Shown: positions 8,526-18,539 of the stretch, piece by piece
Layout of the letters: every line of letters starts with the position of its first letter
How positions within the stretch are numbered: position 1 is the first letter of the stretch
NCBI GenBank assembly: GCA_013036995.1
Contig: JAAOXG010000058.1
Coordinates: forward strand, 1-64,000
Length of the DNA stretch: 64,000 bases
From: Lacrimispora defluvii
GTDB taxonomy: Bacteria; Bacillota; Clostridia; Lachnospirales; Lachnospiraceae
Direction: 5' to 3'
Position numbers and translations under genes: made by a program
The notes under the pieces: generated by a model
Seen by the model: only the letters and a program-made list of their open reading frames with translations
Database searches by the model: none
Told to the model about the DNA's origin: nothing

Positions 8526-10187
8526 TTACACCTTAAAACAGCTTCCGCCAATAAATTCACGTACAATGGAGTTACGGGGAATATCTTCACTGTTAACTCC
8601 CAGAAAATAATCAAGGAACTTTAAAAGCCGTTTCGCCTCCATGTATTCCGGCGATTCCCTTGGTATTCCAAACAATAGCGGTTCTGCATACTGCTTTAAA
8701 ACGGATAATTCATATACTGTCGCAGAATTAAACATCATATCTGCAGATTCCTGGAATGGGAAAATATAGGCTTCCTCACCCTCTCTCACAGTGGGCCACA
8801 TGCGTATGGTATCCTGGGCTGATGCACCTCTAGTTCTGGCATCCCGCACCATGCGCCTGATCAGGCGGCAGTCGGTGGTTGGAATCCGGTTGTGCTCATC
8901 AATGTTCAACTGGGTCAGTGCACTGACATAGACACGGAATTTACTATCTTTTGGAAGGGAATAGGATAACTTATCATTGAGACAGTGAATCCCTTCGATT
9001 ACCAGAATATCGTCATTGCCCAGCTTTAAGTAATCTCCCCGATATTCCCGTTCCCCTGTTTTAAACTGGTATCTTGGCATCTCTACCGTTTCGCCAGCCA
9101 AAAGAGCCGTCATATCCTTATTAAACTGATCAATGTCCAGACATTCCAGTACTTCATAATTATAGCTTCCGTCTGGATTTTTCGGACTGTTAACCCTGTT
9201 TACAAAATAATCATCCACTGCTATCGGGTGTGGGATCATCCCCTGGGCTTTTAACTGTACTGATAATCTATGAGAAAATGTAGTTTTCCCAGAGGAAGAC
9301 GGACCTGCTATCATAACAAATTTTTTGCTTCTGTCAGAACCAATCCGTGCTGCAATTTCAGCAATCTTTTTCTCCTGAAGTGCTTCCTGAATCAGGATCA
9401 GCTCATTGATATCACCTGCAGCTATGACTTCATTTAATGCTCCGACATGGGATACATTCAGACGTTCTCCCCATTTTACACTTTCCTTTAGCACCGTGAA
9501 AAGCTTCTGTTTTTTTTCTGCCTCAAAAACAGGTACTTCCTGTGGGTTTTCCTTCTGAGGGAGCATAAGCATAAATCCTTCATCATAAGGAATGATATCA
9601 AAATATTTAATATATCCTGTATTCTGTACCATATAGCCGTAAAAATAATCTTCAAAGCCACCGATGCTGTATAAATTCACACGGGATACTCTGCGGTAGC
9701 GGAAAAGCCGTTCTTTGTCATACATACGGTGCTTATGAAATAATTCAATGGCATCATCTGTATTGACGCTTCGTTTCATAATAGGAATCTTCTGGTCCAC
9801 GTATTCCCTCATGCGTGTCAATACCCGGTTTAACAGTTCTTCCGTCAGTTCTACGGTTCCATGGGGCTGAATGTAATAGCCCTTACCCAGAGAAAAATCA
9901 ACTGTCACTTTTTCAATATTTTCGGAACCAGCCACATCATAAAATGCTTTCATCATGAGAAAAATTGCACTTCGGTGATAAGTCTGAATTCCCGGCTGAT
10001 CTTTTCCGGTATAAAATTGGAGTGTACAGTCAAACTGAACTGTCTTATGAAGCTCTCTTAATTTACCATTAATCCCAACCAGCAGAATCTCATTCTCATA
10101 CTGGGTCTGATATTCCTTTGCTATATCCTGATAAGTCGTTCCAATTGGATATTGTTTCTTAGTTCCATCTATTGTTACAATCGCCAT
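8526..10187 (-). CDS. Nucleoside kinase: TGS-like and ThrRS-editing-like N terminus fused to a uridine-kinase domain
   Basis: 553 residues. Residues 1-60 look like a TGS domain (MAIVTIDGTKKQYPIGTTYQDIA). The next part resembles the second additional domain of threonyl-tRNA synthetase, with TYHRSAIFLMMKA. The C-terminal half is a P-loop phosphoribulokinase/uridine-kinase domain with GPSSSGKTTFSHRLS at about residue 294, followed by DDYF and VIEGIHCLND. This fused form is common in Clostridia and is usually annotated only as nucleoside kinase; the true substrate is not settled by sequence. It follows rnpB at 58 bases and precedes nothing else on this strand, so it may be its own unit or the tail of the nif3 group. 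Confidence 0.85.
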   Translation of the reverse strand: MAIVTIDGTKKQYPIGTTYQDIAKEYQTQYENEILLVGINGKLRELHKTVQFDCTLQFYTGKDQPGIQTYHRSAIFLMMKAFYDVAGSENIEKVTVDFSLGKGYYIQPHGTVELTEELLNRVLTRMREYVDQKIPIMKRSVNTDDAIELFHKHRMYDKERLFRYRRVSRVNLYSIGGFEDYFYGYMVQNTGYIKYFDIIPYDEGFMLMLPQKENPQEVPVFEAEKKQKLFTVLKESVKWGERLNVSHVGALNEVIAAGDINELILIQEALQEKKIAEIAARIGSDRSKKFVMIAGPSSSGKTTFSHRLSVQLKAQGMIPHPIAVDDYFVNRVNSPKNPDGSYNYEVLECLDIDQFNKDMTALLAGETVEMPRYQFKTGEREYRGDYLKLGNDDILVIEGIHCLNDKLSYSLPKDSKFRVYVSALTQLNIDEHNRIPTTDCRLIRRMVRDARTRGASAQDTIRMWPTVREGEEAYIFPFQESADMMFNSATVYELSVLKQYAEPLLFGIPRESPEYMEAKRLLKFLDYFLGVNSEDIPRNSIVREFIGGSCFKV

Positions 10188-10198
10188 TCTTTACCTCC

Positions 10199-11020
10199 TT
10201 ATAAAAATGTCTCAGGAAATCTCACATCTGCCTTGCCAATCTCCAGTTCTTCCCCCGCATTCGCTTTTAGAAATTCTTCCATAAATTTCAGAAAAAGATA
10301 TTCCAGTCCATAATGGCCTGCATCGATCACTGCCATATGATTTGCTGCTGCGTCAGTTCCGCTGTGATGACCGATATCACCGGTAATCAGTACTTCTGCT
10401 CCTGCTTTTAACGCAGGTTTTATCATGCTGGAACCAGCGCCGGGGCTGATTCCCACAAAGGTTACCGGCTCTTTTATATCCTGTTCTCCATATATGGTAA
10501 CGAATGGAAGTTTGAACCGCTCTTTTACCAGACCAGCCAGTTCTCTCACTGTCATGGGCTGTTCTAAATAACCGGTTTTTCCAATCCCATATGGAAGTTC
10601 TTTGATACCTTCCGGTGTTTCAAACGGAACAATTCCTTCCTGTTCCAATACCTGGGTTTTTTCTAACCCTAGCATACCCGCAGCGACATCCCCCATACAT
10701 CCGGGTGCTGCATCAAAGTTGGTATGCATGGCATAACAGCAGATATCATGCTTTATCAGCTTCATCAGTCTTTCACCGATAAAATCACTGTCAGTAATTC
10801 TGCTTACAGGCTTAAAAATCAGGGGATGATGGGTCAAAAGAAGATCGGCTCCATACTGTACTGCCTCTTCTATTGCTCTCTCATCCCCGTCCAGCGCGAT
10901 AAATACTTTTTTTATCTCTTTTTTATTCCGTCCCACAAGAAGTCCTACATTATCCCAGTCACAGGCACATTTAACAGGTGCCAGCTGTTCCAGTATTTCA
11001 ATCAGTTTGCTGCATTGCAT
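10199..11020 (-). CDS. Nif3-like dinuclear metal-centre protein (YqfO family)
   Basis: 273 residues, the short form without the inserted CutA-like domain. Metal-binding motifs are LTHHPLIFKP at about residues 60-69, HTNFD near 98-102, and the C-terminal TGDIGHHSGTDAAANHM followed by DAGHYGLE. Proteins of this family form hexameric rings and have been linked to GTP cyclohydrolase-like activity, but the cellular role is not established. It overlaps the end of trmK by 23 bases. The trmK-nif3 pair downstream of rpoD is a conserved arrangement in Firmicutes. Confidence 0.92.
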   Translation of the reverse strand: MQCSKLIEILEQLAPVKCACDWDNVGLLVGRNKKEIKKVFIALDGDERAIEEAVQYGADLLLTHHPLIFKPVSRITDSDFIGERLMKLIKHDICCYAMHTNFDAAPGCMGDVAAGMLGLEKTQVLEQEGIVPFETPEGIKELPYGIGKTGYLEQPMTVRELAGLVKERFKLPFVTIYGEQDIKEPVTFVGISPGAGSSMIKPALKAGAEVLITGDIGHHSGTDAAANHMAVIDAGHYGLEYLFLKFMEEFLKANAGEELEIGKADVRFPETFL

Positions 11021-11708
11021 CTTGTGCCTCCTTATTCCACTTCAGTTCCAGTTCCAGCTCTTCGATCCTGCTCTCTGCGTTTTTTGTTCCGCTTGACTGA
11101 AGTCCTTTTAGAATTTCACCAATCTGAATCTGTTCTTTCTGTAAAAATTCCTTTAAAACCGGATTTTTTGAATCTAACAGGTGTTTTCCGTAACGGTATC
11201 CCAGTTCCTGATCCCTATCTTCCAAAACCATAGAATCTCTGGTAACACCCATGACAGAATAATATTTTCCGTCCTCTTTTATCATAGTCTCTCTTCCGAT
11301 AGAAAATTCATGTTCTGCAAGAAACTTACGAACTTTATAAAGCTCCGAATGAGGTGACAGGACCCAGTATGTGATACTGTCCCACAAATGCCGTCCCTCC
11401 TCCAATATATGTATAATCAGTTCTCCGCCCATGCCAGCAATAACAACACAGTCGGCCTGATTTTTCTCTAACTTTAAAAGCCCGTCGCTTAAACGGACTT
11501 CAACCAGATCGGTAAGACCTGCCTCTTTTATGTGAGTCTGGGCCCTTAAAAGAGGCCCTTTTCTCACATCCATGGCAATTGCAGATTTTGCAATCCCTTC
11601 CTGTACTAAATGAATCGGGATATAACCATGATCGGTACCGATGTCAGCCACACGGCTGCCACCAGGTACAAATGAAGCGATCATTCCCAAACGCTTTGAT
11701 AATTTCAT
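10998..11708 (-). CDS. trmK: tRNA (adenine(22)-N1)-methyltransferase
   Basis: 236 residues. A Rossmann SAM-binding motif, VADIGTDHGYIPI, lies at about residues 20-32, followed by AMDVRKGPL and the family motif DCVVIAGMGGELI. A coiled C-terminal tail ends in EELELELKWNKEAQ. The enzyme methylates A22 in the D-loop of tRNAs. It lies 20 bases after rpoD and overlaps nif3, so it belongs to the dgt-dnaG-rpoD transcription unit. Confidence 0.92.
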   Translation of the reverse strand: MKLSKRLGMIASFVPGGSRVADIGTDHGYIPIHLVQEGIAKSAIAMDVRKGPLLRAQTHIKEAGLTDLVEVRLSDGLLKLEKNQADCVVIAGMGGELIIHILEEGRHLWDSITYWVLSPHSELYKVRKFLAEHEFSIGRETMIKEDGKYYSVMGVTRDSMVLEDRDQELGYRYGKHLLDSKNPVLKEFLQKEQIQIGEILKGLQSSGTKNAESRIEELELELKWNKEAQDAMQQTD

Positions 11709-11728
11709 AATAAACTCCGTCTTATTTC

Positions 11729-12934
11729 TTAATCGTCCAGATAATCTTTCAATTTTTTGCTTCTGCTGGGATGGCGCAGTTTTCGCAAAGCTTTCGCTTC
11801 AATCTGTCTGATCCGTTCTCTTGTAACATTAAATTCTTTTCCAACCTCTTCCAAGGTTCTGGGGCGCCCGTCATTTAAACCAAACCGAAGTTTTAACACC
11901 TTTTGTTCCCGCTCTGTCAGGGTGTCAAGAACTTCCATCAGCTGTTCATGAAGCATGGTAAATGTTGCCGCATCTGCAGGAACCGCCACCTGATCGTCCT
12001 GGATAAAATCACCTAAATGGCTGTCCTCTTCCTCGCCAATGGGTGTTTCCAAAGAAACCGGCTCCTGGGAAACTTTCATAATTTCCCGTACCCGTTCCAC
12101 CTGCATATCTGCCCTTGCCGCAATCTCTTCCGGAACTGGTTCTCTTCCCAGTTCCTGTAAAAGCTGTCTGGATACACGTACCAGACGGTTAATGGTCTCC
12201 ACCATATGAACAGGAATCCGGATTGTACGGGCCTGATCTGCTATGGCCCGGGTAATTGCCTGTCTGATCCACCAGGTTGCATAAGTGCTGAACTTATAGC
12301 CTTTCCGGTAATCAAACTTTTCTACCGCTTTAATCAGACCTAAATTTCCTTCCTGTATCAGATCTAAAAACTGCATCCCCCGCCCCACATAGCGCTTAGC
12401 GATACTGACTACAAGGCGTAGGTTGGCTTCTGTTAATCTTTGCTTCGATTCTTCATCCCCAAGCTCAATCTTTTTCGCAAGTTCAATCTCGTCTTCACTG
12501 GAGAGCAGGGGGACTTTACCGATCTCTTTTAAATACATGCGGACCGGGTCTTCTACGCTGACACCTTCCGGAACAGATAAATCGATGCTTTCCATATCGA
12601 TTTCTTCCTCTTCCTCGATGTCTTCTTCCATAAACAGATCTTCGTCTAAATCCAGTTCTTCTCCGCCCATGGAAAGCACATCTACTTTGCTGCTCTCCAG
12701 GAAATCATAGATCTGATCCAGGCGGTCTGAATCCAGACTCTCTCCAATAAAGAAATCAAGTACTTCCTGATTTTCCAGGACATTTCTCTTTTTTCTTGCC
12801 AATAAGAGAAGCTGGTTTAACTTCTCCTCAAACGCCGCTGTTGACTCTTCCTGCCTGCTGCCAAAAACCTGTTCCTCTTCTGTCTTTCCTGAACCCACCA
12901 TCTTATCTGCTGTCTTCTTAACATTCTCGTCCAT
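11729..12934 (-). CDS. rpoD: Primary RNA polymerase sigma factor SigA/RpoD
   Basis: 401 residues from the ATG at 12934 (AAGGA 9 bases upstream). It has an N-terminal region 1.1-like acidic segment ([12 protein letters not shown]), region 1.2 [16 protein letters not shown], regions 2.1-2.4 with [25 protein letters not shown] and [14 protein letters not shown], and region 4.2 [20 protein letters not shown] near the C terminus. It directs RNA polymerase to housekeeping promoters. It follows dnaG by 39 bases, as in the macromolecular synthesis operon of many Firmicutes. Confidence 0.97.
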   Translation of the reverse strand: MDENVKKTADKMVGSGKTEEEQVFGSRQEESTAAFEEKLNQLLLLARKKRNVLENQEVLDFFIGESLDSDRLDQIYDFLESSKVDVLSMGGEELDLDEDLFMEEDIEEEEEIDMESIDLSVPEGVSVEDPVRMYLKEIGKVPLLSSEDEIELAKKIELGDEESKQRLTEANLRLVVSIAKRYVGRGMQFLDLIQEGNLGLIKAVEKFDYRKGYKFSTYATWWIRQAITRAIADQARTIRIPVHMVETINRLVRVSRQLLQELGREPVPEEIAARADMQVERVREIMKVSQEPVSLETPIGEEEDSHLGDFIQDDQVAVPADAATFTMLHEQLMEVLDTLTEREQKVLKLRFGLNDGRPRTLEEVGKEFNVTRERIRQIEAKALRKLRHPSRSKKLKDYLDD

Positions 12935-12973
12935 GTTTTTCCATCCTTCCACAGCCTGCCTATAGTGTACACC

Positions 12974-14746
12974 CTAATCCAGCGAAATATTCAAATCCCT
13001 CAGCGCAGCCTGTTCCTTTATAATTCTTTGCAGTTCTTCTATCCCTGCTGCATGACGGCTGGCATGATCCAGACTGTTTTTTTTCACTTTCATTATTGTT
13101 TCCGAAAACGCTTTTTTCTGTTCTTCATTATCAAGAGACTCTTTTAAGCTCGCATGGAAAAGACCTGCGACAGTCCGGTATTGATCATCATCATCGATGA
13201 AATGATTCAAAATCTCGGCCGGATTCAGTGTTCCGGCAGCGTGTCCGTCAAAAACCATCTGTGCCACCTTATGATACAGTTCTTCTATAAAATCATCAGG
13301 AGTAATGACCCCTTTAATCTTATCAAATAGTACTGGATTTTCAATCAGCCAGGTAAGCAGCAGCCTTTGAGACTGCATAACCCCATCTTCTTTTTCTTTT
13401 TTCCGCTGATTCTTCCCGTTCTCTTCCTCTTCTCCCCTTACTGAGGTCCGGACAGGTCCCAGAGTCGATCCCAACCGGTTAACCAGTCGTTTTAAATCCT
13501 GGTAATTAATGAAAAATTCTCTGGAAACAGCTTCTAAATAGTTTTCCCGCTCAAGCGCTTCCGGAAATTCCAGAAGCTTTCTTGCAGTCTGATTATAAAA
13601 CTCTGTTTTCTGTTCCGGATCATCCATCTTGTAATTCTTTTTCAGAACTTCAATCTCAAAGAGAAAACTGTTTTGTGCCTGTTCAATTCTCTGTTTAAAT
13701 TCTTCCGCTCCCAGATTCTTTATAAATTCATCGGGATCCTTATAAGGCTCCATGTTCAGAACACGAATGGAAACTCCCGCATCCCTTAAAATAGGAATCG
13801 CTCTCAGTGCCGCTTTCTGGCCTGCCCCGTCGCTGTCATAGGTAAGGATCACTTTGTCCGTATACCGCTTTAACAGCTGGGCATGCTGGGTGGTAAAGGC
13901 CGTTCCCAGAGAAGCCACCGCATTGGTAAAGCCTGCCTGATGCATGGCAATTACATCCATATACCCTTCGCAGATCAATATGTATTTTTCCCGTGACAAT
14001 CTGGCATAGTTCAGTCCATATAAGTTTCTGCTTTTATCAAACAGCTTTGTCTCCGGTGAATTTAAATATTTAGGCTCACCGGCTCCCATAACTCTTCCGC
14101 CAAAACCGATGACCCGGTTATTCACATCCATGATGGGAAACATCACCCGGTTCCAGAACTTATCATGACTTCCCTTTTCCTCAATGGTCACAAGCCCTGA
14201 CTGCTTTAATACAGAATCTTCATACCCCTTTCCTCTTAAATAGCGGTATAAATCATCACTGGTTTTATTGGAGTAGCCCAGACCAAAACGGACTATGGTT
14301 TCATCACTTAACTGCCTGTCCTTTAAATACCGGTAACCTGCTTCGCCCTGAGGCTTCTTCAGCTGATAATAAAAATAGCTGGCAGCCAGCTTATTCATCT
14401 CCAGAAGAGCGGCCCTTAAATCTTCCTGCTCCCTTGCCTCCCTGCTGTATTCTTCCACCGGCAGTTTTACTCCTGCCCGGTCTGCCAGCATCTTAAACGC
14501 TTCTGAAAAGGAATAATTCTCATACTCCATAACAAAGGTAATAACATTACCGCCTGCACCGCAGCCAAAGCAGTAATACATCTGTTTGGCCGGTGACACG
14601 GAAAAGGAGGGAGACTTTTCATTATGAAACGGGCATAATCCAAAATAATTGCTGCCCTTTTTTTGCAGTTTCACGTACCCTGATACGATATCCACAATGT
14701 CATTCCTTACGCGGACTTCTTCAATTATGTCTTCCGAATATCGCAT
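12974..14746 (-). CDS. dnaG: DNA primase
   Basis: 590 residues, normal length. The N-terminal CHC2 zinc finger is seen as CPFHNEKSPSF and YYCFGCGAGG at about residues 38-66. The TOPRIM core carries EGYMDVIAMHQAGF and TYDSDGAGQKAA. The C-terminal domain that contacts the replicative helicase is less conserved. It makes RNA primers for replication. AAAGGAGG stands just before the ATG. It lies between dgt and rpoD. Confidence 0.97.
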   Translation of the reverse strand: MRYSEDIIEEVRVRNDIVDIVSGYVKLQKKGSNYFGLCPFHNEKSPSFSVSPAKQMYYCFGCGAGGNVITFVMEYENYSFSEAFKMLADRAGVKLPVEEYSREAREQEDLRAALLEMNKLAASYFYYQLKKPQGEAGYRYLKDRQLSDETIVRFGLGYSNKTSDDLYRYLRGKGYEDSVLKQSGLVTIEEKGSHDKFWNRVMFPIMDVNNRVIGFGGRVMGAGEPKYLNSPETKLFDKSRNLYGLNYARLSREKYILICEGYMDVIAMHQAGFTNAVASLGTAFTTQHAQLLKRYTDKVILTYDSDGAGQKAALRAIPILRDAGVSIRVLNMEPYKDPDEFIKNLGAEEFKQRIEQAQNSFLFEIEVLKKNYKMDDPEQKTEFYNQTARKLLEFPEALERENYLEAVSREFFINYQDLKRLVNRLGSTLGPVRTSVRGEEEENGKNQRKKEKEDGVMQSQRLLLTWLIENPVLFDKIKGVITPDDFIEELYHKVAQMVFDGHAAGTLNPAEILNHFIDDDDQYRTVAGLFHASLKESLDNEEQKKAFSETIMKVKKNSLDHASRHAAGIEELQRIIKEQAALRDLNISLD

Positions 14747-14789
14747 ATCATCCTCCTTTCACAAAGATTTATGATAAAATGCTTTTTTG

Positions 14790-15800
14790 TCAAATTGCTT
14801 TCCATGCCTTTGGTACAAACAGTTCTTCAAACCGGTCAATGGCGTAGCTGTCACTCATACCGGCAATATAATCACAGACAGCACGTTCCTTGTCTGCAGT
14901 ACCTTTTTCCATTAAATAACGGTATTCCTGGGGAAGCTTATCCGGATGATCCATATAAAACTCAAAAAGCATGGCGATCATCTTCTGTGCTTTTCCTTCT
15001 TCTGCTTTTGGAATCTCATTCTTATAAACATGCTGAAACATCCAGGTTCTAAGTCCCTGCATGGCTGCTTCCATATCCGAAGACATGATGATCTCATTCT
15101 TCTTATAGCTGTTATTGATAATATCATGAATGAGATTATTCAGTCTCTCTCTGACGCTGTGTCCTAAAATATCGGTATAGCAGCCGGGAAGATCCTCCTC
15201 CACAAACATCTTTGCCCGGATTGCATCATCGATGTCATGATTAATATAGGCAATTTTGTCAGACAGCCGGACAATGGCACCCTCTAACGTGGAGGGATGA
15301 CCGCTGGTACGGTGATTTAAGATTCCATCTCTCACTTCCCATGTGAGATTTAAACCCATTCCGTTTTTCTCCAGGATTTCAACTACCCGCACGCTCTGCC
15401 TGTAATGGGCGAACCCCTGGGAACAGATCTCATTAAGAATTGCTTCTCCAGAATGTCCAAATGGAGTATGTCCAAGATCATGCCCCAACGCAATCGCCTC
15501 TGTTAAATCCTCATTCATGCGCAGGGACTTGGCAATGGTTCTTGCTATCTGGGAAACTTCCAGTGTATGGGTGAGTCTTGTCCGGTAATGGTCACCTTCC
15601 GGTGCCAGAAACACCTGAGTCTTGTGCTTCAGCCTTCGAAATGCTTTACAGTGAATGATTCTGTCACGGTCCCGCTGGTAAGCGGTGCGGATATCACAGG
15701 GTTCTTCTTCCCGTTCTCTGCCTTTGGTATTTTTACTAAATGCAGCATAAGGACTTAAATAAGCTTCCTCCCACTGTTCAGTGGATTCTCTGATATTCAT
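14790..15800 (-). CDS. dgt: Deoxyguanosinetriphosphate triphosphohydrolase-like protein (HD domain)
   Basis: 336 residues, the length of the short type-2 dGTPase-like family. The RDRDRIIHCKAFRRLKHKTQVF block and the HD-domain metal ligands in RLTHTLEVSQIAR (H) and GHDLGHTPFGHSGE (HD) are clear, and DKIAYINHDIDD supplies the last aspartate. The family removes triphosphate from dNTPs. It is the first gene of the dgt-dnaG-rpoD run, with TATAAT about 35 bases upstream of the ATG. Confidence 0.93.
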   Translation of the reverse strand: MNIRESTEQWEEAYLSPYAAFSKNTKGREREEEPCDIRTAYQRDRDRIIHCKAFRRLKHKTQVFLAPEGDHYRTRLTHTLEVSQIARTIAKSLRMNEDLTEAIALGHDLGHTPFGHSGEAILNEICSQGFAHYRQSVRVVEILEKNGMGLNLTWEVRDGILNHRTSGHPSTLEGAIVRLSDKIAYINHDIDDAIRAKMFVEEDLPGCYTDILGHSVRERLNNLIHDIINNSYKKNEIIMSSDMEAAMQGLRTWMFQHVYKNEIPKAEEGKAQKMIAMLFEFYMDHPDKLPQEYRYLMEKGTADKERAVCDYIAGMSDSYAIDRFEELFVPKAWKAI

Positions 15801-15886
15801 TCGATCACATCCTTCGCAAAGTTATGGTACATTATATCATATTTTCAGTAATTTTAACACCCTATATTAAATTATTTGCACTGTGC

Positions 15887-16717
15887 TCATCTGGTGCTGC
15901 TGATGTGTTTCCTGTATTCACTGGGAAGACAGCCATACCGTTTCTTAAATGCCTTGGCAAATGCCCTGCTGTCAGGAAATCCATGCCTCATGGCAATTTC
16001 CCCGATTTCATGATCCGTTCCCATGAGTTCACGCACTGCATATTTGACACGCAGGTCAATTAAAAAGGTGCGATAATTAACCTGCGCATACTTCAAAAAA
16101 ATTCTGGATAAATAGGTAGGACTGAATCCAAAGCGCAACGCCACCGAGTCCAGTTTTAAATCCTGATCATAATTCTCCCTCATATACTGGGTTACATCAG
16201 AAAGTTTATCCAGCTGTTTTTTCTGGCGTATAATCTCTTTATCCATATTTTCTGTTTTAAACTCTGTTACCAGAAGATACAAAAGCTGATAAAACTGGCT
16301 TTTTACCTGAAAGCTATAGCCATATTCCTGTTTGTCATAAGTAAAAAAAAGGGAGGTCACAAGATCCTTCAGCCTGCGGTTTGCCTCTTCTCCTTTTCTT
16401 TCAAAGTTCACATAGGAATCTTCTCCCATGTAATCTTCAAAGGTCTCTCCCGGAATCTGCAGGACAATGGTGATATTGGGATTGGGGCATTCGATGGAAT
16501 GCACCTCATTGGAATTAACCAGTACAAACTCATCTCTGGTAAGCTTAAGATGGGTGTTATTGATAAAAAAATCAATCTCTCCCTCCAGTACCAGAAAAAT
16601 CTCTACCGAATGGTGCCAGTGCTTTGTCACTTTATAGTTTCCTTCCCTGCCCTCGAAAATAAACAGCCGGAAAGGAAGATCATTATTGGGAATTACCAGC
16701 TCATGCCTGATTTCCAT
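15887..16717 (-). CDS. AraC-family transcriptional regulator with cupin sensor domain
   Basis: 276 residues from the ATG at 16717, which follows GGAGGTG by 4 bases. The N-terminal cupin-like half has KHWHHSVEIFLVLEGEIDFFI and FVLVNSNEVHSI. The C-terminal double helix-turn-helix has LDSVALRFGFSPTYLSRIFLKY and GEIAMRHGFPDSRAFAKAFKKRYG. Such regulators usually respond to a sugar or related ligand. No catabolic operon is adjacent, so its target cannot be inferred. Confidence 0.92.
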   Translation of the reverse strand: MEIRHELVIPNNDLPFRLFIFEGREGNYKVTKHWHHSVEIFLVLEGEIDFFINNTHLKLTRDEFVLVNSNEVHSIECPNPNITIVLQIPGETFEDYMGEDSYVNFERKGEEANRRLKDLVTSLFFTYDKQEYGYSFQVKSQFYQLLYLLVTEFKTENMDKEIIRQKKQLDKLSDVTQYMRENYDQDLKLDSVALRFGFSPTYLSRIFLKYAQVNYRTFLIDLRVKYAVRELMGTDHEIGEIAMRHGFPDSRAFAKAFKKRYGCLPSEYRKHISSTR

Positions 16718-16789
16718 TTCACACCTCCGTAAAGTACTGTATCCATTATAAAACATTTTTGTCTGTTTTCCAACGGATTTTCTTTTGTA

Positions 16790-18493
16790 TTACACAGGAA
16801 GACTGTCACTGACACATAAAACACCATATCCCAGTTCCGGATTGGGATACTGGGTGATTCCGGGAAGCTTTCTTGCTCCGCGGATCAGATATGCTTTTAT
16901 TTTTTCCCCGAAAAGGAACGGATCTCTTCCATCTACAATCCCCCATTCCATGAGAAGTGCGGAGCTTCCAGTAACAAATGGTGTCGCAAACGAAGTTCCT
17001 GTAACTGAATCATAACCTCCTCCTGCATATGCGGCAATAATCCCTACTCCCGGTGCAGCCAGATCAGGCTTTACCTGATTCGTTCTTCTGGTGAATCCTC
17101 TTCCTGAAAAATCGGCATAGGATTGGTAGGTATCATCATATGCGCCCACCGAAATAACTTTTGATGCTGTGGAGGGAATGGTCAACGTGGTTTCCGGTGT
17201 TGCCCGTAAAAAACGGGTGGACTGATTTAACACACCAGAGGAGGGTAGCCATAAATCGTATTTCCCCTCAACAATCTGTCTTGGTGTCAGACGGAATTTC
17301 CAGATTCCACTGTCAATATACGTGTCTGCAGGAAGAAAGTCTAAATAAATCTCCTGTGCCACACTATATGGTCCCGGTTTTCCATAATACAAAAGGATTT
17401 GCGTATTTCCGTACCGGATGGTCTGGGGACCCAGCCGGCTGCTGATAGGGCCTATTACTTCTCCGGATGGAGTCACAATACTGATATCAAATAAATCCGC
17501 ATAAGATTTCCAGAGCTGGACGCTGAAGCTCTGTTGAAAAGTCCCCACACTTAACTCTATATCCTGGGGACTTGTCATGGTCAGTATTCCTGAAATATGT
17601 CCTGCACCAACCCCTTCGTTTCCTGTACCAACCACAATTACAGATTTTCCATAATTAGAGATATCATCAAGAAATGTTTCCAAAAGACTGGTTCCATCGT
17701 GAGATCCATAAGTATTGCCAAAGCTTAAATTAACGGCAACCGGCATCTGCATATCCACTGCTTCTCTTACTGCAAAATTCACTGCACGCATAAGTTCTGT
17801 AGTCCTTGGAAACCCGCTTTCCTGAGGCACTCCCAGCTTCACAACCAACAGAGGGCTTTCATATGCAACTCCTCTGTACTGACCCCGGTTTTCCCTGCCG
17901 TTTCCTACTGCAATGGAGGCTACTGCGGTTCCATGTCCGGTTATATCAACGGACGGTACCAGTTTAATGGCCTCTGCTCTGCTTCCCGTTGCCAGAGCCG
18001 CATCAATCTCTTCTTTTGTAAATACTCTGCCCAGGGTCTGATCCCACAGCTTTACAATCCGGGTTGTTCCGTCCGGGTTTCGAAAATCATCATGATAATA
18101 ATCAATTCCGGAATCAATAATGGCTACAAGAACACCTCTCCCGGTCAGATTGTTAGTTCCCTGCTGGACCAGATTGACACAAGAGGCCGCTTTTGCCTGA
18201 TTTACGGCAAAAAACAGCCTCTTTGGTTTTTCCACATATTCGATCTGGGGGAGATCACTTAACTGGTCAATCAGTGACTCCGGTACATTCAAGATGGCAT
18301 ACTCATTTAACATTGTCTCCACCCTGATTCCTATCTCGGTAAGAAAACCGATATCTCCAGAATACTTTACAATGACATCCCATGTTTTTTCCACCGGATT
18401 ATATCCTACATTCAAGTTACCAGACTTCTCCCGCTCCTCCGGAGTGGAACTGAGAGCGAGATTAAGCAGATTCTCCAATTTTTGATCCTGCAT
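16790..18493 (-). CDS. Subtilisin-like serine protease, Csp (germination protease) type
   Basis: 567 residues of the S8 family with a complete catalytic triad: Asp in VAIIDSGID at about residue 127, His in ITGHGTAVAS at about 187, and Ser in GTSFATPF at about 501. A roughly 95-residue N-terminal prodomain-like region is present and there is no signal peptide. A long insert between the His and Ser motifs forms the jelly-roll domain seen in Csp proteases. Csp proteases activate the cortex hydrolase SleC during germination of clostridial spores. Lachnospiraceae carry many paralogues, so the link to SleC is only an inference. It stands next to a SpoIID-domain gene on the same strand. Confidence 0.88.
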   Translation of the reverse strand: MQDQKLENLLNLALSSTPEEREKSGNLNVGYNPVEKTWDVIVKYSGDIGFLTEIGIRVETMLNEYAILNVPESLIDQLSDLPQIEYVEKPKRLFFAVNQAKAASCVNLVQQGTNNLTGRGVLVAIIDSGIDYYHDDFRNPDGTTRIVKLWDQTLGRVFTKEEIDAALATGSRAEAIKLVPSVDITGHGTAVASIAVGNGRENRGQYRGVAYESPLLVVKLGVPQESGFPRTTELMRAVNFAVREAVDMQMPVAVNLSFGNTYGSHDGTSLLETFLDDISNYGKSVIVVGTGNEGVGAGHISGILTMTSPQDIELSVGTFQQSFSVQLWKSYADLFDISIVTPSGEVIGPISSRLGPQTIRYGNTQILLYYGKPGPYSVAQEIYLDFLPADTYIDSGIWKFRLTPRQIVEGKYDLWLPSSGVLNQSTRFLRATPETTLTIPSTASKVISVGAYDDTYQSYADFSGRGFTRRTNQVKPDLAAPGVGIIAAYAGGGYDSVTGTSFATPFVTGSSALLMEWGIVDGRDPFLFGEKIKAYLIRGARKLPGITQYPNPELGYGVLCVSDSLPV

Positions 18494-18539
18494 ATAACAT
18501 CCTGTGCTTTTTTTACATTGTACGCAGAAAGACTCTCTC